A stretch of 64,000 nucleotides of DNA from Crenobacter caeni (GCF_010435965.1 NZ_JAAGAA010000009.1:62001-126000), one strand, 5' to 3'; positions 20,771 through 30,218 are shown, numbered from the stretch's first letter. The notes: a model not told the origin generated them from the sequence alone. Program-made: numbers and translations.

Positions 20771-21754
20771 ATGGCGGCTTACGACAGCTTGATGGTATTT
20801 ACCGGGACCGCAAACCCGGAACTGGCTCAGAATGTAGTCAAGCATCTGGACATTTCGATGGGGCGTGCCGACGTCGGCAAGTTCAGTGACGGCGAAGTGG
20901 CCGTCGAGCTGCTGGAAAACGTGCGCGGCCGCGACGTGTTCATCCTGCAGTCGACCTGCGCGCCGACCAACGACAACCTGATGGAAATCCTGACCATGGC
21001 CGACGCGCTCAAGCGTGCGTCCGCCGGCCGGATTACCGCGGCGATTCCGTACTTCGGCTACGCGCGCCAGGACCGTCGTCCGCGTTCGGCCCGCGTGCCG
21101 ATCACCGCCAAACTGGTCGCAAACATGCTGACCAGCGCCGGTATCGACCGCGTGCTGACCGTCGACCTGCACGCCGACCAGATCCAGGGCTTCTTCGACA
21201 TGCCGGTGGACAACGTCTACGCGACGCCGGTGCTGCTCAAAGACATCCGCGCGCAGCGCATCGAAGACCTGATCGTGGTCAGCCCGGACGTTGGCGGCGT
21301 GGTGCGTGCGCGTGCCGTCGCCAAGGCGCTGAACACCGACCTCGCGATCATCGACAAGCGCCGCCCGAAGGCCAACGTCGCCGAGGTCATGAACATCATC
21401 GGTGACGTATCCGGCCGTACCTGCCTGATCGTCGACGACATGATCGACACCGCCAACACGCTGTGCAAGGCCGCGTCCGCGCTGAAAGAGCGCGGCGCCG
21501 AGCGCGTGCTCGCCTATGCGACGCACGCCGTGTTCTCCGGCCAGGCGGTCGACCGCATCAATAATTCGGACATCGACCAGGTGGTGGTGACGGACACCAT
21601 CCCGCTGTCGGCCCAGGCACGCCAGAGCAGCCGCATCCGCGTCTGCTCGATCGCCGGACTGATCGCCGAGACCCTGCGCCGCATCAACAACGAAGAGTCG
21701 GTGTCCTACCTCTTCAACGAGGATCTGGTTTCGACAGGCGCCTGCCTGCCGTAA
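20771..21754 (+). CDS. prs: Ribose-phosphate pyrophosphokinase
   Basis: 327 residues. It makes PRPP from ribose-5-phosphate and ATP for nucleotide, His and Trp synthesis. The signature [15 protein letters not shown], the flexible-loop [18 protein letters not shown] and the PRPP-binding [14 protein letters not shown] are intact. The ATG at 20771 gives the standard N-terminus [19 protein letters not shown]. The frame is open upstream through the tRNA terminator, which cannot be coding. It is followed by rplY after 64 bp. Confidence 0.97.
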   Translation: MAAYDSLMVFTGTANPELAQNVVKHLDISMGRADVGKFSDGEVAVELLENVRGRDVFILQSTCAPTNDNLMEILTMADALKRASAGRITAAIPYFGYARQDRRPRSARVPITAKLVANMLTSAGIDRVLTVDLHADQIQGFFDMPVDNVYATPVLLKDIRAQRIEDLIVVSPDVGGVVRARAVAKALNTDLAIIDKRRPKANVAEVMNIIGDVSGRTCLIVDDMIDTANTLCKAASALKERGAERVLAYATHAVFSGQAVDRINNSDIDQVVVTDTIPLSAQARQSSRIRVCSIAGLIAETLRRINNEESVSYLFNEDLVSTGACLP

Positions 21755-21818
21755 ACGGTTCGCCCGCTGGTCGCGGCGGGCGGATCGAATTCAACCCTGA
21801 AATAAACGGAGTATTTCC

Positions 21819-22394
21819 ATGGCTTACGAACTGATTGCTGCCAAGCGCGAAGAGATGGGTACGGGTGCGAGCCGCCGCCTGCGTCACGCTGGCAAGGTGC
21901 CGGCTGTCGTTTACGGCGACAACAAGGACGCCGTGTCCCTGACCCTGGACCACAACACCCTGTTCTACGCGCTGAAAGAAGAAGCTTTCCACGCCAGCGT
22001 GCTGGATCTGGTGATCGACGGCGCCAAAGAAGCCGTGCTGCTGCGCGACTTCCAGATGCACCCGTACAAGGCGCAAGTCATGCACATCGACTTCCAGCGC
22101 GTGAACCCGAACGAAAAAGTGCACGTGAAGGTTCCGCTGCACTTCGTCGGCGCCGACGTCTGCCCGGCTGTCAAGCAGCAGAGCGGTAGCGTGACCCACG
22201 TGACCACCGAAGTCGAAGTTCGCTCGCTGCCGGCTGCACTGCCGTCCTTCGTCGAAGTCGACCTGTCGGCCATGTCCGCTGGCACCATCCTGCACCTGTC
22301 CGACCTGAAACTGCCGGAAGGCGTTGAACTGGTTGCACTGGCGCGTGGCGAAAACGCGACCGTGGCTACCGCCACCGGTATCGCTGCCGAATAA
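21819..22394 (+). CDS. rplY: 50S ribosomal protein L25/CTC
   Basis: 191 residues, the long CTC form. The N-terminal 5S rRNA-binding L25 domain (about residues 1-92) contains SRRLRHAGKVPAVVYG and MHIDFQRVNPNEKV. A C-terminal beta domain follows (about 95-185). E. coli L25 has only the first domain (94 residues). GGAG at 21809-21812 precedes the ATG at 21819. It lies between prs and pth, the usual order, with a terminator following. Confidence 0.96.
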   Translation: MAYELIAAKREEMGTGASRRLRHAGKVPAVVYGDNKDAVSLTLDHNTLFYALKEEAFHASVLDLVIDGAKEAVLLRDFQMHPYKAQVMHIDFQRVNPNEKVHVKVPLHFVGADVCPAVKQQSGSVTHVTTEVEVRSLPAALPSFVEVDLSAMSAGTILHLSDLKLPEGVELVALARGENATVATATGIAAE

Positions 22395-22411
22395 TCGCTT
22401 TCGGCCAAGCC

Positions 22412-22451
22412 AGGCTCGCCGCGTCCCGTCCGGGAGGCTGCGAGCCTTTTT
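22412..22451 (+). terminator. Terminator after rplY
   Basis: Outer stem AGGCTCGC with GCGAGCCT, around an inner GC-rich loop, then TTTTTC. It lies 18 bp after the rplY stop. Confidence 0.8.
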
Positions 22452-22491
22452 CATGGCCGGCGCGATCCGGCCACACGCCTGGAGGTAGAAG

Positions 22492-23076
22492 ATGTCCGCC
22501 ATCCGCCTGATCGTCGGCCTGGGCAACCCGGGGGCCGACTACGAGAAGACCCGGCACAACGCCGGTTTCTGGTTTGTCGACGAGGCTGCCTGGCAATTGA
22601 AGGCACCGCAACTCGGCCCCGAGGGCAAGTTCTTCGGCGAGGCCAGCCGGGTGCGCCTCGCGCACGGCGACGTCTGGCTGCTCAAGCCGTCGACCTTCAT
22701 GAACCTGTCCGGCCAGGCGGTCGGCGCCTTGGCGCGCTTTTACAAGATCGCGCCGGAAGAGGTGCTGGTCGTGCACGACGAGCTCGACCTCGCGCCGGGT
22801 GTCGCACGCTTCAAGCAGGGCGGCGGACACGGCGGGCATAACGGCCTGAAGGACATCATCGCCAAGCTCGGCTCGCCCAACTTCTGGCGGCTGCGTCTGG
22901 GTATCGGCCACCCGGGCGACCGCGCCGAGGTGGTCAACTTCGTGCTGAAGAAGCCGCGTGCCGAAGAGCAGCAGGCAATCGACGACGCGATGCGCGCAGC
23001 ACTCGCCGTGCTGCCGCAGGCGCTAGGCGGCGACATGGCCGGCGCGATGCAGGCGCTGCACACCGCCGCCAAGTGA
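22492..23076 (+). CDS. pth: Peptidyl-tRNA hydrolase
   Basis: 194 residues (E. coli 194). It frees tRNA from prematurely released peptidyl-tRNA. The blocks [21 protein letters not shown] (with the catalytic His), [22 protein letters not shown] and [10 protein letters not shown] are intact. GGAGG at 22482-22486 precedes the ATG. The stop overlaps the GTG start of the acetyltransferase gene. Confidence 0.97.
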   Translation: MSAIRLIVGLGNPGADYEKTRHNAGFWFVDEAAWQLKAPQLGPEGKFFGEASRVRLAHGDVWLLKPSTFMNLSGQAVGALARFYKIAPEEVLVVHDELDLAPGVARFKQGGGHGGHNGLKDIIAKLGSPNFWRLRLGIGHPGDRAEVVNFVLKKPRAEEQQAIDDAMRAALAVLPQALGGDMAGAMQALHTAAK

Positions 23077-23579
23077 GCGGGCTGAGCATCCGTCCATTCC
23101 GCGTGGCGGACGCGCTGGCCTTGCGCGAGGTGTTTGCCTCGTCGGTGCACGGCCTCGCCTGTCGCGACTACACGCCGGCGCAGTGCAGGGCGTGGGCCCC
23201 CGTGCTGGACGCCAAGGCGCAGCACGCCTGGTGCGAGGCGATGGCGCGCCGCCAGCCTTTCGTCGTCGAAGTTGGCGGGGTGATCGCCGCCTACGCCGAC
23301 TTGCAGGACGACGGCCTGATCGACCACTTCTTTGTCGCTGCTCCGTACGCGGGGCAGGGCATAGGCCGCCGCCTGCTTGGGCACTTGCAGGCCGAGGCCA
23401 CCGCGCGGGGGCTGCCCCGGGTGTATGCCGACGTCAGCCTGTGCGCCGAGGCGCTGTTCGCGCACCTGGGGTTTGAGGTCGAGGCAAGACGTCTGGTGTT
23501 GCTGCGCGATGAGACGTTCGCCAACGCCCGCATGGCGTGGCCGGTGCCGGCGCTTGCGCACGGCGAAGGCCGGCCCTGA
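23073..23579 (+). CDS. GNAT-family N-acetyltransferase
   Basis: 168 residues with a GTG start overlapping the pth stop by four bases, so it is translationally coupled. The acetyl-CoA-binding motif A is [31 protein letters not shown] (Q-x-x-G-x-G/A pattern). The C-terminal [30 protein letters not shown] is like YafP/ElaA-type members. The substrate is unknown. It lies between pth and ychF, which are often direct neighbours, so it is an insertion into that conserved pair. Confidence 0.85.
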   Translation: MSGLSIRPFRVADALALREVFASSVHGLACRDYTPAQCRAWAPVLDAKAQHAWCEAMARRQPFVVEVGGVIAAYADLQDDGLIDHFFVAAPYAGQGIGRRLLGHLQAEATARGLPRVYADVSLCAEALFAHLGFEVEARRLVLLRDETFANARMAWPVPALAHGEGRP

Positions 23580-23651
23580 CAGTGCTACAATCCGCAACAT
23601 TCAGCGCCGGCCGGCCGGGCGGGCGCCCATTGATTTGAAAAAGGAATTCCC

Positions 23652-24743
23652 ATGAGTCTGCAATGCGGCATCGTCGGCCTGCCCAACGTCGGCAAGTCGA
23701 CCCTGTTCAACGCCCTGACCAAGGCCGGCATCGAAGCGGCCAACTACCCGTTCTGCACCATCGAGCCCAACGTCGGCATCGTCGAGGTGCCGGACCCGCG
23801 CCTGGCCGCGCTGTCCGCCATCATCAACCCGCAGAAGGTCCAGCCGGCCATCGTCGAGTTCGTCGACATCGCGGGCCTGGTCGCCGGCGCGTCCAAGGGG
23901 GAAGGCCTGGGCAACCAGTTCCTCGCCAACATCCGCGAGACCGACGCCATTGTCAACGTGGTGCGCTGCTTCGACGACGACAACGTGATCCACGTCGCCG
24001 GCAAGGTCGACCCGCTGGCCGACCTGGAAACCATCGGCATCGAACTGGCGCTGGCCGACCTGTCCGCGGTTGAAAAGGCGATCGTGCGCGAGAACAAGAA
24101 GGGCCGCTCCGGCGACAAGGACGCGCAGAAGCTGGTCGCGCTGCTGGAAAAACTGGTGCCGCACCTGAACGAAGGCAAGCCGGTACGCGCGTTCAAGCTG
24201 GATGCCGACGACCGCGCCATGCTCAAGCCCTTGTGCCTGCTGACCATCAAGCCGGCGATGTACGTCGCCAACGTGGCCGAGGACGGCTTCGACAACAACC
24301 CGCACCTGGACAAGCTCAAGGCGCTGGCCGAGGCCGAAGGCGCGCCGGTGGTCGCGGTGTGTGCGGCGATCGAATCCGAAATCGCCGACCTCGAGGAAGA
24401 AGACAAGGCCGAATTCCTCGCCGACATGGGGCTGGAAGAGCCGGGCCTGAACCGTCTGATCCGCGCCGCGTACAAGCTGCTGGGCCTGCAGACCTATTTC
24501 ACCGCCGGGGTGAAGGAAGTGCGCGCCTGGACCATCCACGTCGGCGACACCGCGCCGCAGGCGGCCGGCGTGATCCACACCGACTTCGAGCGCGGCTTCA
24601 TCCGCGCGCAGACCATCGCCTACGACGATTTCATCGCCTACGGCGGCGAGGCCAAGGCCAAGGAAGCCGGCAAGATGCGCTCGGAAGGCAAGGAATACGT
24701 GGTGCAAGACGGCGACGTGATGAACTTCCTGTTCAACGTGTAA
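23652..24743 (+). CDS. ychF: Redox-responsive P-loop ATPase YchF
   Basis: 363 residues (E. coli 363). An Obg-family NTPase that prefers ATP and binds ribosomes. It has G1 [15 protein letters not shown]3 DIAGLV, the G2-region [14 protein letters not shown] and a C-terminal TGS domain ([29 protein letters not shown]). AAGGAA at 23640-23645 precedes the ATG. A perfect terminator follows. Confidence 0.97.
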   Translation: MSLQCGIVGLPNVGKSTLFNALTKAGIEAANYPFCTIEPNVGIVEVPDPRLAALSAIINPQKVQPAIVEFVDIAGLVAGASKGEGLGNQFLANIRETDAIVNVVRCFDDDNVIHVAGKVDPLADLETIGIELALADLSAVEKAIVRENKKGRSGDKDAQKLVALLEKLVPHLNEGKPVRAFKLDADDRAMLKPLCLLTIKPAMYVANVAEDGFDNNPHLDKLKALAEAEGAPVVAVCAAIESEIADLEEEDKAEFLADMGLEEPGLNRLIRAAYKLLGLQTYFTAGVKEVRAWTIHVGDTAPQAAGVIHTDFERGFIRAQTIAYDDFIAYGGEAKAKEAGKMRSEGKEYVVQDGDVMNFLFNV

Positions 24744-24770
24744 GCCGCGCCGTTTGGCAAACCATGCAAG

Positions 24771-24794
24771 AACCACCCCGCGGGGTGGTTTTTT
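24771..24794 (+). terminator. Terminator after ychF
   Basis: A 20-bp perfect palindrome (AACCACCCCG/CGGGGTGGTT) followed by TTTT, 27 bp after the ychF stop. Confidence 0.88.
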
Positions 24795-24865
24795 CGTATC
24801 TGCGTGTCGCGTTTGACTGGGGTAGGGTGCTGGAGGGCGCACGGTCGATTTGTTATATTGCGCTT

Positions 24866-24881
24866 TCGCAAATATTTGCGA
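24866..24881. promoter_or_regulatory. Perfect 16-bp palindrome before transporter genes
   Basis: TCGCAAATATTTGCGA is a perfect palindrome 21 bp ahead of the first possible ATG of the binding-protein gene. It nearly fills the 17-18-bp spacer between a TTGCGC -35-like hexamer and a TATTAA -10-like hexamer. This is an ideal place for a repressor. The cognate regulator is not in the window. Confidence 0.6.
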
Positions 24882-24902
24882 TATTAAATAACTATTAGAT
24901 AT

Positions 24903-25697
24903 ATGGATATGGCTATGAAACGACTGATCCCCATCCTGCTCTCTGCCTTGCTGGCCGGCCAGGCCCTCGCCGCCGACCTGATCGACACCGTCCGCCAGCG
25001 CGGCACGCTGAAGATCGCGCTGGAAGGCACCTATCCGCCGTTCAACTACCGCGAAGGCAAGACGCTGACCGGCTTCGAGGTCGAACTCGGCCAGGAACTC
25101 GCGCGCCGGCTCGGCGTGCGCCCCGAATTCGTTACCGGCGAATGGAGCGGCCTGCTCGCCGGCCTGCAAGGCGGCAAGTTCGACGTGGTGATGAACCAGG
25201 TCGCGGTCAACGAGGCACGAGAGCGCGTGTTCGACTTCAGCCGCCCGTACACCATCTCCAGCGCGCAGCTGGTGGTGCGTAAAAATGAGACGCGCACGCT
25301 GTCGGGTGCCAACCTCAAGGGCACCAAGGTCGGTGTCGGCCAGGGCAGCAACTACGCGGACCTCGCGCGCCGCTTGGACGGGGTCGAGGTCAAGGTCTAC
25401 CCGGGCGCGCCCGAGTACCTGCAGGACTTGGCCAGCGGCCGCATCGACGCCGCGCTCAACGACAGCCTGCTGATCCCGTTCGCGATCCGCGAGTCGCGAC
25501 TGCCGCTGAAGGCTGGCGCGCCGGTCGGCAGCACGGCGACGATGGCGATCCCGTTCGCCAAGGGCAACCCGGGCTTCAAGCGCGCGATCGACCAGGCGCT
25601 GTTGGCCATGCAGCAGGACGGCAGCTTTGCCCGCATCTCGAACAAGTGGTTCGGCCAGGACGTCTCGCAGCCGCCGGCCGCGCGCAAGGCCGACTAA
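24903..25697 (+). CDS. Amino-acid (cystine-type) ABC binding protein
   Basis: 264 residues. A signal peptide (MKRLIPILLSALLAGQALA) precedes an SBP family 3 fold: GTLKIALEGTYPPFNYREG, LTGFEVELGQELARRLG, WSGLLAGLQGGKFDVVMNQV and RVFDFSRPYTISSAQLVV. The WSGLLAGL...DVVMNQV block resembles FliY/TcyJ cystine-binding proteins. Three in-frame ATGs occur (24903, 24909, 24915). The last gives the cleanest signal peptide and has a GGA 7 bases upstream, so 24915 may be the true start. It is followed after 37 bp by a matching permease. No ATPase gene follows, so the transporter must borrow one from elsewhere. Confidence 0.9.
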   Translation: MDMAMKRLIPILLSALLAGQALAADLIDTVRQRGTLKIALEGTYPPFNYREGKTLTGFEVELGQELARRLGVRPEFVTGEWSGLLAGLQGGKFDVVMNQVAVNEARERVFDFSRPYTISSAQLVVRKNETRTLSGANLKGTKVGVGQGSNYADLARRLDGVEVKVYPGAPEYLQDLASGRIDAALNDSLLIPFAIRESRLPLKAGAPVGSTATMAIPFAKGNPGFKRAIDQALLAMQQDGSFARISNKWFGQDVSQPPAARKAD

Positions 25698-25734
25698 TGT
25701 CAAAGCACCCGGGCCCTGACCAAAGGATGCGTGG

Positions 25735-26397
25735 ATGCCCCTGACCGAACTGATGGCGCTGGCGTGGCCGATGCTGTTGCAAGGCACGTTCTATACGCTC
25801 GTATTCGCCTTTTCGAGCATGGTGCTCGGCCTAGCGCTGGGTTTTGTGGTCGCCTTGCTGCGCGTCGCGCGCGTGCCGGTGCTGGGCGCACTCGCGGCCT
25901 TCTACGTCAGCCTGATGCGCGGCACGCCGCTCTTGGTGCAGATCTTCGTGATCTACTACGGGCTGCCGTCGGCCGGCGTCGAGTTCGACCCGGTGACGGC
26001 CGGCGTACTGGCGCTGACGCTGAACGTCGCCGCCTACCTGTCCGAGAGCATGCGCGGCGCGATCGCCGGCGTCGGCGCCGGGCAGTGGGCGGCCGCCCGT
26101 TCGCTGGGCTTCACCTGGTGGCAGGGCATGCGCTTCATCATCGCGCCGCAGGCGCTGCGCCTGGCGGTGCCCAGCCTGTCCAACAGCCTGATCTCGCTGA
26201 TCAAGGACACCTCGCTGGTCTCGGTGATCACCGTCAGCGAGCTGATGCTGTCGACCAAGGAGCTGATCGCGCAGACCTTCGAGCCCTTGCCGCTCTATCT
26301 GATGGCCGCGCTGATCTACTGGGCGCTGTGCGGCGCGTTCGAGCTGGCGCAGCGCTACCTCGAGCGGCGGCTTGCCTTGCCCGGCCACCGCGAGTGA
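25735..26397 (+). CDS. Amino-acid ABC transporter permease
   Basis: 220 residues, HisM/YecS (TcyL)-type inner-membrane permease. It has about five hydrophobic spans. The N-terminal LLQGTFYTLVFAFSSMVLGLALG and the EAA-loop region AARSLGFTWWQGMRFIIAPQALRLAVPSLSN are typical of polar amino-acid permeases. AAGGA lies 8 bases before the ATG at 25735. It pairs with the binding protein just upstream; the usual ATP-binding partner (TcyN/YecC-like) is missing from the window. Confidence 0.92.
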   Translation: MPLTELMALAWPMLLQGTFYTLVFAFSSMVLGLALGFVVALLRVARVPVLGALAAFYVSLMRGTPLLVQIFVIYYGLPSAGVEFDPVTAGVLALTLNVAAYLSESMRGAIAGVGAGQWAAARSLGFTWWQGMRFIIAPQALRLAVPSLSNSLISLIKDTSLVSVITVSELMLSTKELIAQTFEPLPLYLMAALIYWALCGAFELAQRYLERRLALPGHRE

Positions 26398-26480
26398 TGG
26401 CACAAATTGGGCAATGACCATGCTATAGGCATTGTTTAGGGCGTTAGAATGTCGGCTCGACCGACTTTCTGCGCCCGCCC

Positions 26481-27434
26481 ATGCGTCCGCTGACCCGCCG
26501 CGCTTTCCTGTCCGCCCCGCTTGCGCTCTCGACGTCCGCGTGCGTGCGCACCCGACCGCCGCTGGTGGTCGCGACCAACCGCTGGATCGGCTACGAACCC
26601 TTCTACATCGCGCGCGAACTGAATGCCTACCCGGGGCGCGCACCGCATCTGGTCGAGTTCGGTTCGGCGTCCGAAGTGGTGCGCGCGCTTGCCAGCGGCG
26701 TGATCGACGCCGGCGCGCTGACGCTGGACGAAGCGCTGCAGCTGATGCAGCACAACCCGGATATCGCGGTCGCTCTGGTCCTCGACGAATCGTTCGGCGC
26801 CGACGCGCTGGTCGCCTCCGGCGGCCTCGCATCGGCGGCCGAGCTGCGCGGGCGTCGCGTCGGCGCCGACAGCCTGGCGCTCGGTGCCTTCATGCTGGGG
26901 CGAGCGCTGCAGCACGGCGGCCTCGCGCCGTCCGACGTGACGCTTGTCCATGTCTCCTACGAAGCACAACTCAAGGCGCTGGACTCGGGCGAGGTCGACG
27001 CGCTGGTGACCTTCGAGCCGGTGCTGGGGCAATTGACGGCGCGCGGCGCACGCGTGCTGTTCGACAGCAGCGACATTCCCGGTGAAGTGGTCGACGTGCT
27101 GGTCGTCCGCCAGCAGGCGCTGGCCGACCGCGACGGGCGGCTGGTCTCGCTGCTGCAGGGCTGGTTTGCCGGGTGCGACGCGCTGCTGGGCAGCGAGCCT
27201 GCCGCGCTGGCGGCGGTCGCCGCGCGCCAGCAGATTCCGCCTGGAGAGGTCAAGCCGGCCTTGCAGCGGCTGCGCTTTCCCAGCCTGCACGAAAACCGTC
27301 ACCGTTTCGCAGAAAAGGCCACCTTGCTCGCGTCGATGCGCCGCATGCACGCGCTGCTGGCAGGCTTCGGCCTGGTGGAGGGCGCGCCGCCAAGCGGCCG
27401 CCAGATCGTGTCCCTGCCGGAGGTCCTTGCATGA
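26481..27434 (+). CDS. NMT1-like periplasmic binding protein, Tat-type
   Basis: 317 residues. The N-terminus MRPLTRRAFLSAPLALSTSAC contains a good Tat motif (TRRAFLS) and ends in a possible lipidation Cys. The body is an SBP of the nitrate/taurine/thiamine-precursor (NMT1/SsuA-like) class: VATNRWIGYEPFYIAREL, FGSASEVVRALASGVIDAGALTLDEAL, VDALVTFEPVLGQL. No ABC permease or ATPase lies beside it. Instead the stop overlaps the ATG of a GGDEF-EAL membrane protein (ATGA), so the two are made together. I infer a ligand-sensing partner for that enzyme rather than a transport component. The ligand is unknown. Confidence 0.85.
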   Translation: MRPLTRRAFLSAPLALSTSACVRTRPPLVVATNRWIGYEPFYIARELNAYPGRAPHLVEFGSASEVVRALASGVIDAGALTLDEALQLMQHNPDIAVALVLDESFGADALVASGGLASAAELRGRRVGADSLALGAFMLGRALQHGGLAPSDVTLVHVSYEAQLKALDSGEVDALVTFEPVLGQLTARGARVLFDSSDIPGEVVDVLVVRQQALADRDGRLVSLLQGWFAGCDALLGSEPAALAAVAARQQIPPGEVKPALQRLRFPSLHENRHRFAEKATLLASMRRMHALLAGFGLVEGAPPSGRQIVSLPEVLA

Positions 27435-30214
27435 GCCGCTGGTTGACCCGCTACCCCTTGCGCCTGGCGATGCCGGTCGCGCTGCTGTTGCTCGGTACGC
27501 TGTTGCTGGGCGGATTCTGGTGGATGCACTGGCAGCAGACTCGTGACGACGTGCTGGCACACGCGCGCGCGCAGGCGGGGCGCAGCGTCGAGCAGGTGCA
27601 GGGCATCGTCGCCGAGGAGTTGGCGCGCGGTGCCTTGCCGCAGGTGCAAAGGCTGATCGCCGCGGTCAGCGTCGACCCCGCCATTCGCCGCATCCTGCTG
27701 GTGACCCCGGGAGGGGAGGTGCTCGCGGCCAACCGGCTCGCCTGGGTCGGCCGGCCGCTGGCTACGCTTGGCGGGATGGCCGGCGTGCTGGACTCCGCCG
27801 CGGCACGTTCGGCGCTCAGCGCGCAGCGTCTGGAGTACGGGGAGGCAGGGGATGGCGTGATCCTAGTGCTCGCCGGTGTGCTGCAGCGGGCCGCGCCCGG
27901 ATTGCTGCGTTCGGACGAGACGGCGCTACTGGTCTACGAACTGGACGTCTCCGACCGCCTCGCGGCGACCCGCGCGCTGGCGCTCGAGCGCGCACTGGAG
28001 AGCGTCCTGTTGCTGGTGCTGGCTGCGCTGGCCCTTTATTTTGCGTTCTTCCGCACCCTCGCGCGGCGCAGCCACGCGCTCGACCTGGTGCTACAGCGCA
28101 TCGCCGGCGGCGAGTTCGGCCTGCAGCCCGACCCCGACGGGAACGACGAATTTTCCGCGCTGGCGCGTCGTGTCGGCTGGCTGTCGACGCGGCTCGCGGC
28201 GATGCGCGACGCGGTGGACGAACGCGAGCAGGCGCTGCGCGCGGCGTCCGCCAGTTACCGCGCGCTGTTCGACAACAGCCCGGACGGGCTGGTCGCGTTC
28301 GGGCGCGACGGCCGCGCGGTGCTGGCCAACCAGGCCGCGACCCGCCTGCTGGGCGGCACGGCGACGCAGGCGATCCGGGCCGACGCGCTTGGCTTGCCTG
28401 ACGGGGTGTGGGACGCGTTCTGCACCGCGTCCGGCGGCGTCCGCGAGCTGGAGAGCCGGCTCGCGACGGGTTGCGAAGTCGAGCTGACGATGATCAACGC
28501 GCTCGCGAGCGAGGCGGCGGTGCTCTGGTGCCGCCTGCACGATTTGACCGCCGAGCGCGCCGCGCAGACCGGGCAGCGTCTGGCGCGGCGGGTGTTCGAG
28601 GACGCGGGCGAGGGCATCTTCATCGCAGACGCCAGCGGGCAACTGATCGACGCCAACCCCTCGTTCGCGGCGATGGCCGGGTGCGCCCCTGCCCAGCTGT
28701 GCAGGGAGACGCTGGACGCGCTGTTCGACCCGGCCGGCCTGGCCGCGCGCGTCGACGACAGCGGGCATTGGCACGGCCAGGTTTCGTTCAGGCTCGGTGG
28801 CGGGCGGCCGACGCCGCCGCTGCACCTGTCGCTGGCGGCAAGCCTGGACGCGCAGGGGCGGCTGACCCACTACATTGGCCTCGCCAGCGACATTACCGAA
28901 CAAGTGGCGGCCGAGCGGCGATTGCAGCAGATCGCCGACCACGACGCGCTGACCGGCCTGCTCAGCCGTCCTGCGTTCAAGCGCGAGCTCGACTTGCGCC
29001 TCGCCCGTTCTTCATACGGACGGATCGCCTTCGTCGACCTCAACCGCTTCAAGCAGATCAACGACGCGCTCGGCCACTCGGTCGGCGATGCGGTGCTGCG
29101 CGAAGTCGCGCACCGCCTGCGCGACGCCTTGCCCGCCGGCGGGCTGGCTGCGCGGCAAGGGGGGGACGAGTTCTTGCTCGCCCTGCCCGAGTTCGACGAC
29201 GCGGACGGCAGCCGCTGGGCGGGGGCACTCGCGCATGCACTGGAGGCGGTCATCCACGTCGAGGGCCGTTACCACCTGAACCTGTCGTGCAGTATCGGCT
29301 TTGCGCGCTGGCCGGAAGACGGCGCCGATGCCGATACGCTGATCCGCCACGCCGACATCACCATGTATTTCGCCAAGGCGGCCGGCCCCGGCCGTTACGA
29401 GGTGTTCGCGCCAGAGATGCGCGCGCAGATGGAACGCCGCGCGCGGGTCGAGGCGGCCCTGCACGAAGCGCTCGCGGCCGGGCAGTTCTCGCTGTTCGTG
29501 CAGCCACAGCGCGCGCTGGGCAGCGGCAATACCTGCGGCGCGGAACTGTTGCTGCGCTGGCTGCACCCCGAACTCGGGCAGGTCAGCCCGGCCGAGTTCA
29601 TCCCGCTGGCCGAGGACAGCGGCCTGATCTCCGTGATCGGCGCGTGGGTGCTGCAGCAGGGATGCCTGCTGGCGGCCGCCTGGCGCGAGCAGGGCTGGCG
29701 CGGCAGCGTGTCGGTCAACGTGTCGGCCCTGCAACTGCGTTCGGCGCCGCTGATCGAACAGGTCGACCGCGCGCTGCTCGCCAGCGCGCTGCCGGCCGAG
29801 GCCCTGACCATCGAGCTGACCGAGTCGGTGCTGATGGACGACGTCGACGCGACGGCCGACGTGCTCTTGGCACTGGCCCGGCGCGGCGTGCGCGTCTCGA
29901 TCGACGACTTCGGCACCGGCTACTCCAGCCTCGCCTACCTGCAGCGGTTGCCCCTGCACGAACTGAAGATCGACCGTGCCTTCGTCTCCGGCATCGGCAT
30001 CGACGGGCACAGCGAGGCGATCATCGAGACGGTGCTGGCGATGGCCGGCACGCTGGGGATGGAGACGGTCGCCGAGGGGGTGGAAACGGCCGCTCAGGCG
30101 GCCTTCCTAGCCAAACTGGGCTGCGACGCGATCCAGGGTTACTGGCTGGCGCGGCCGATGCCGGTCGCCGAGTTCCCGCGTTGGCTGGCCGCGGCGCCGG
30201 CGTACAGCCCTTAG
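27431..30214 (+). CDS. PAS-PAS-GGDEF-EAL c-di-GMP enzyme
   Basis: 927 residues, inner membrane. TM1 is at about 13-33, a periplasmic sensor region spans about 35-178, TM2 is about 187-205, then a HAMP-like linker, two PAS-like domains (about 275-380 and 395-495), a GGDEF domain (ARQGGDEFLL intact, about residues 576-581) and an EAL domain. The EAL signature reads ELLLRW instead of EALLRW. The other EAL-domain landmarks (INVS-like VNVSALQLR, ELTESVLMDD, IDDFGTGYSSLAYLQ, LKIDRAFV, AEGVET) are present. It may make or break cyclic-di-GMP. The ATG at 27431 overlaps the binding-protein stop, suggesting that ligand binding controls this enzyme. Confidence 0.9.
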   Translation: MSRWLTRYPLRLAMPVALLLLGTLLLGGFWWMHWQQTRDDVLAHARAQAGRSVEQVQGIVAEELARGALPQVQRLIAAVSVDPAIRRILLVTPGGEVLAANRLAWVGRPLATLGGMAGVLDSAAARSALSAQRLEYGEAGDGVILVLAGVLQRAAPGLLRSDETALLVYELDVSDRLAATRALALERALESVLLLVLAALALYFAFFRTLARRSHALDLVLQRIAGGEFGLQPDPDGNDEFSALARRVGWLSTRLAAMRDAVDEREQALRAASASYRALFDNSPDGLVAFGRDGRAVLANQAATRLLGGTATQAIRADALGLPDGVWDAFCTASGGVRELESRLATGCEVELTMINALASEAAVLWCRLHDLTAERAAQTGQRLARRVFEDAGEGIFIADASGQLIDANPSFAAMAGCAPAQLCRETLDALFDPAGLAARVDDSGHWHGQVSFRLGGGRPTPPLHLSLAASLDAQGRLTHYIGLASDITEQVAAERRLQQIADHDALTGLLSRPAFKRELDLRLARSSYGRIAFVDLNRFKQINDALGHSVGDAVLREVAHRLRDALPAGGLAARQGGDEFLLALPEFDDADGSRWAGALAHALEAVIHVEGRYHLNLSCSIGFARWPEDGADADTLIRHADITMYFAKAAGPGRYEVFAPEMRAQMERRARVEAALHEALAAGQFSLFVQPQRALGSGNTCGAELLLRWLHPELGQVSPAEFIPLAEDSGLISVIGAWVLQQGCLLAAAWREQGWRGSVSVNVSALQLRSAPLIEQVDRALLASALPAEALTIELTESVLMDDVDATADVLLALARRGVRVSIDDFGTGYSSLAYLQRLPLHELKIDRAFVSGIGIDGHSEAIIETVLAMAGTLGMETVAEGVETAAQAAFLAKLGCDAIQGYWLARPMPVAEFPRWLAAAPAYSP

Positions 30215-30218
30215 ACGA

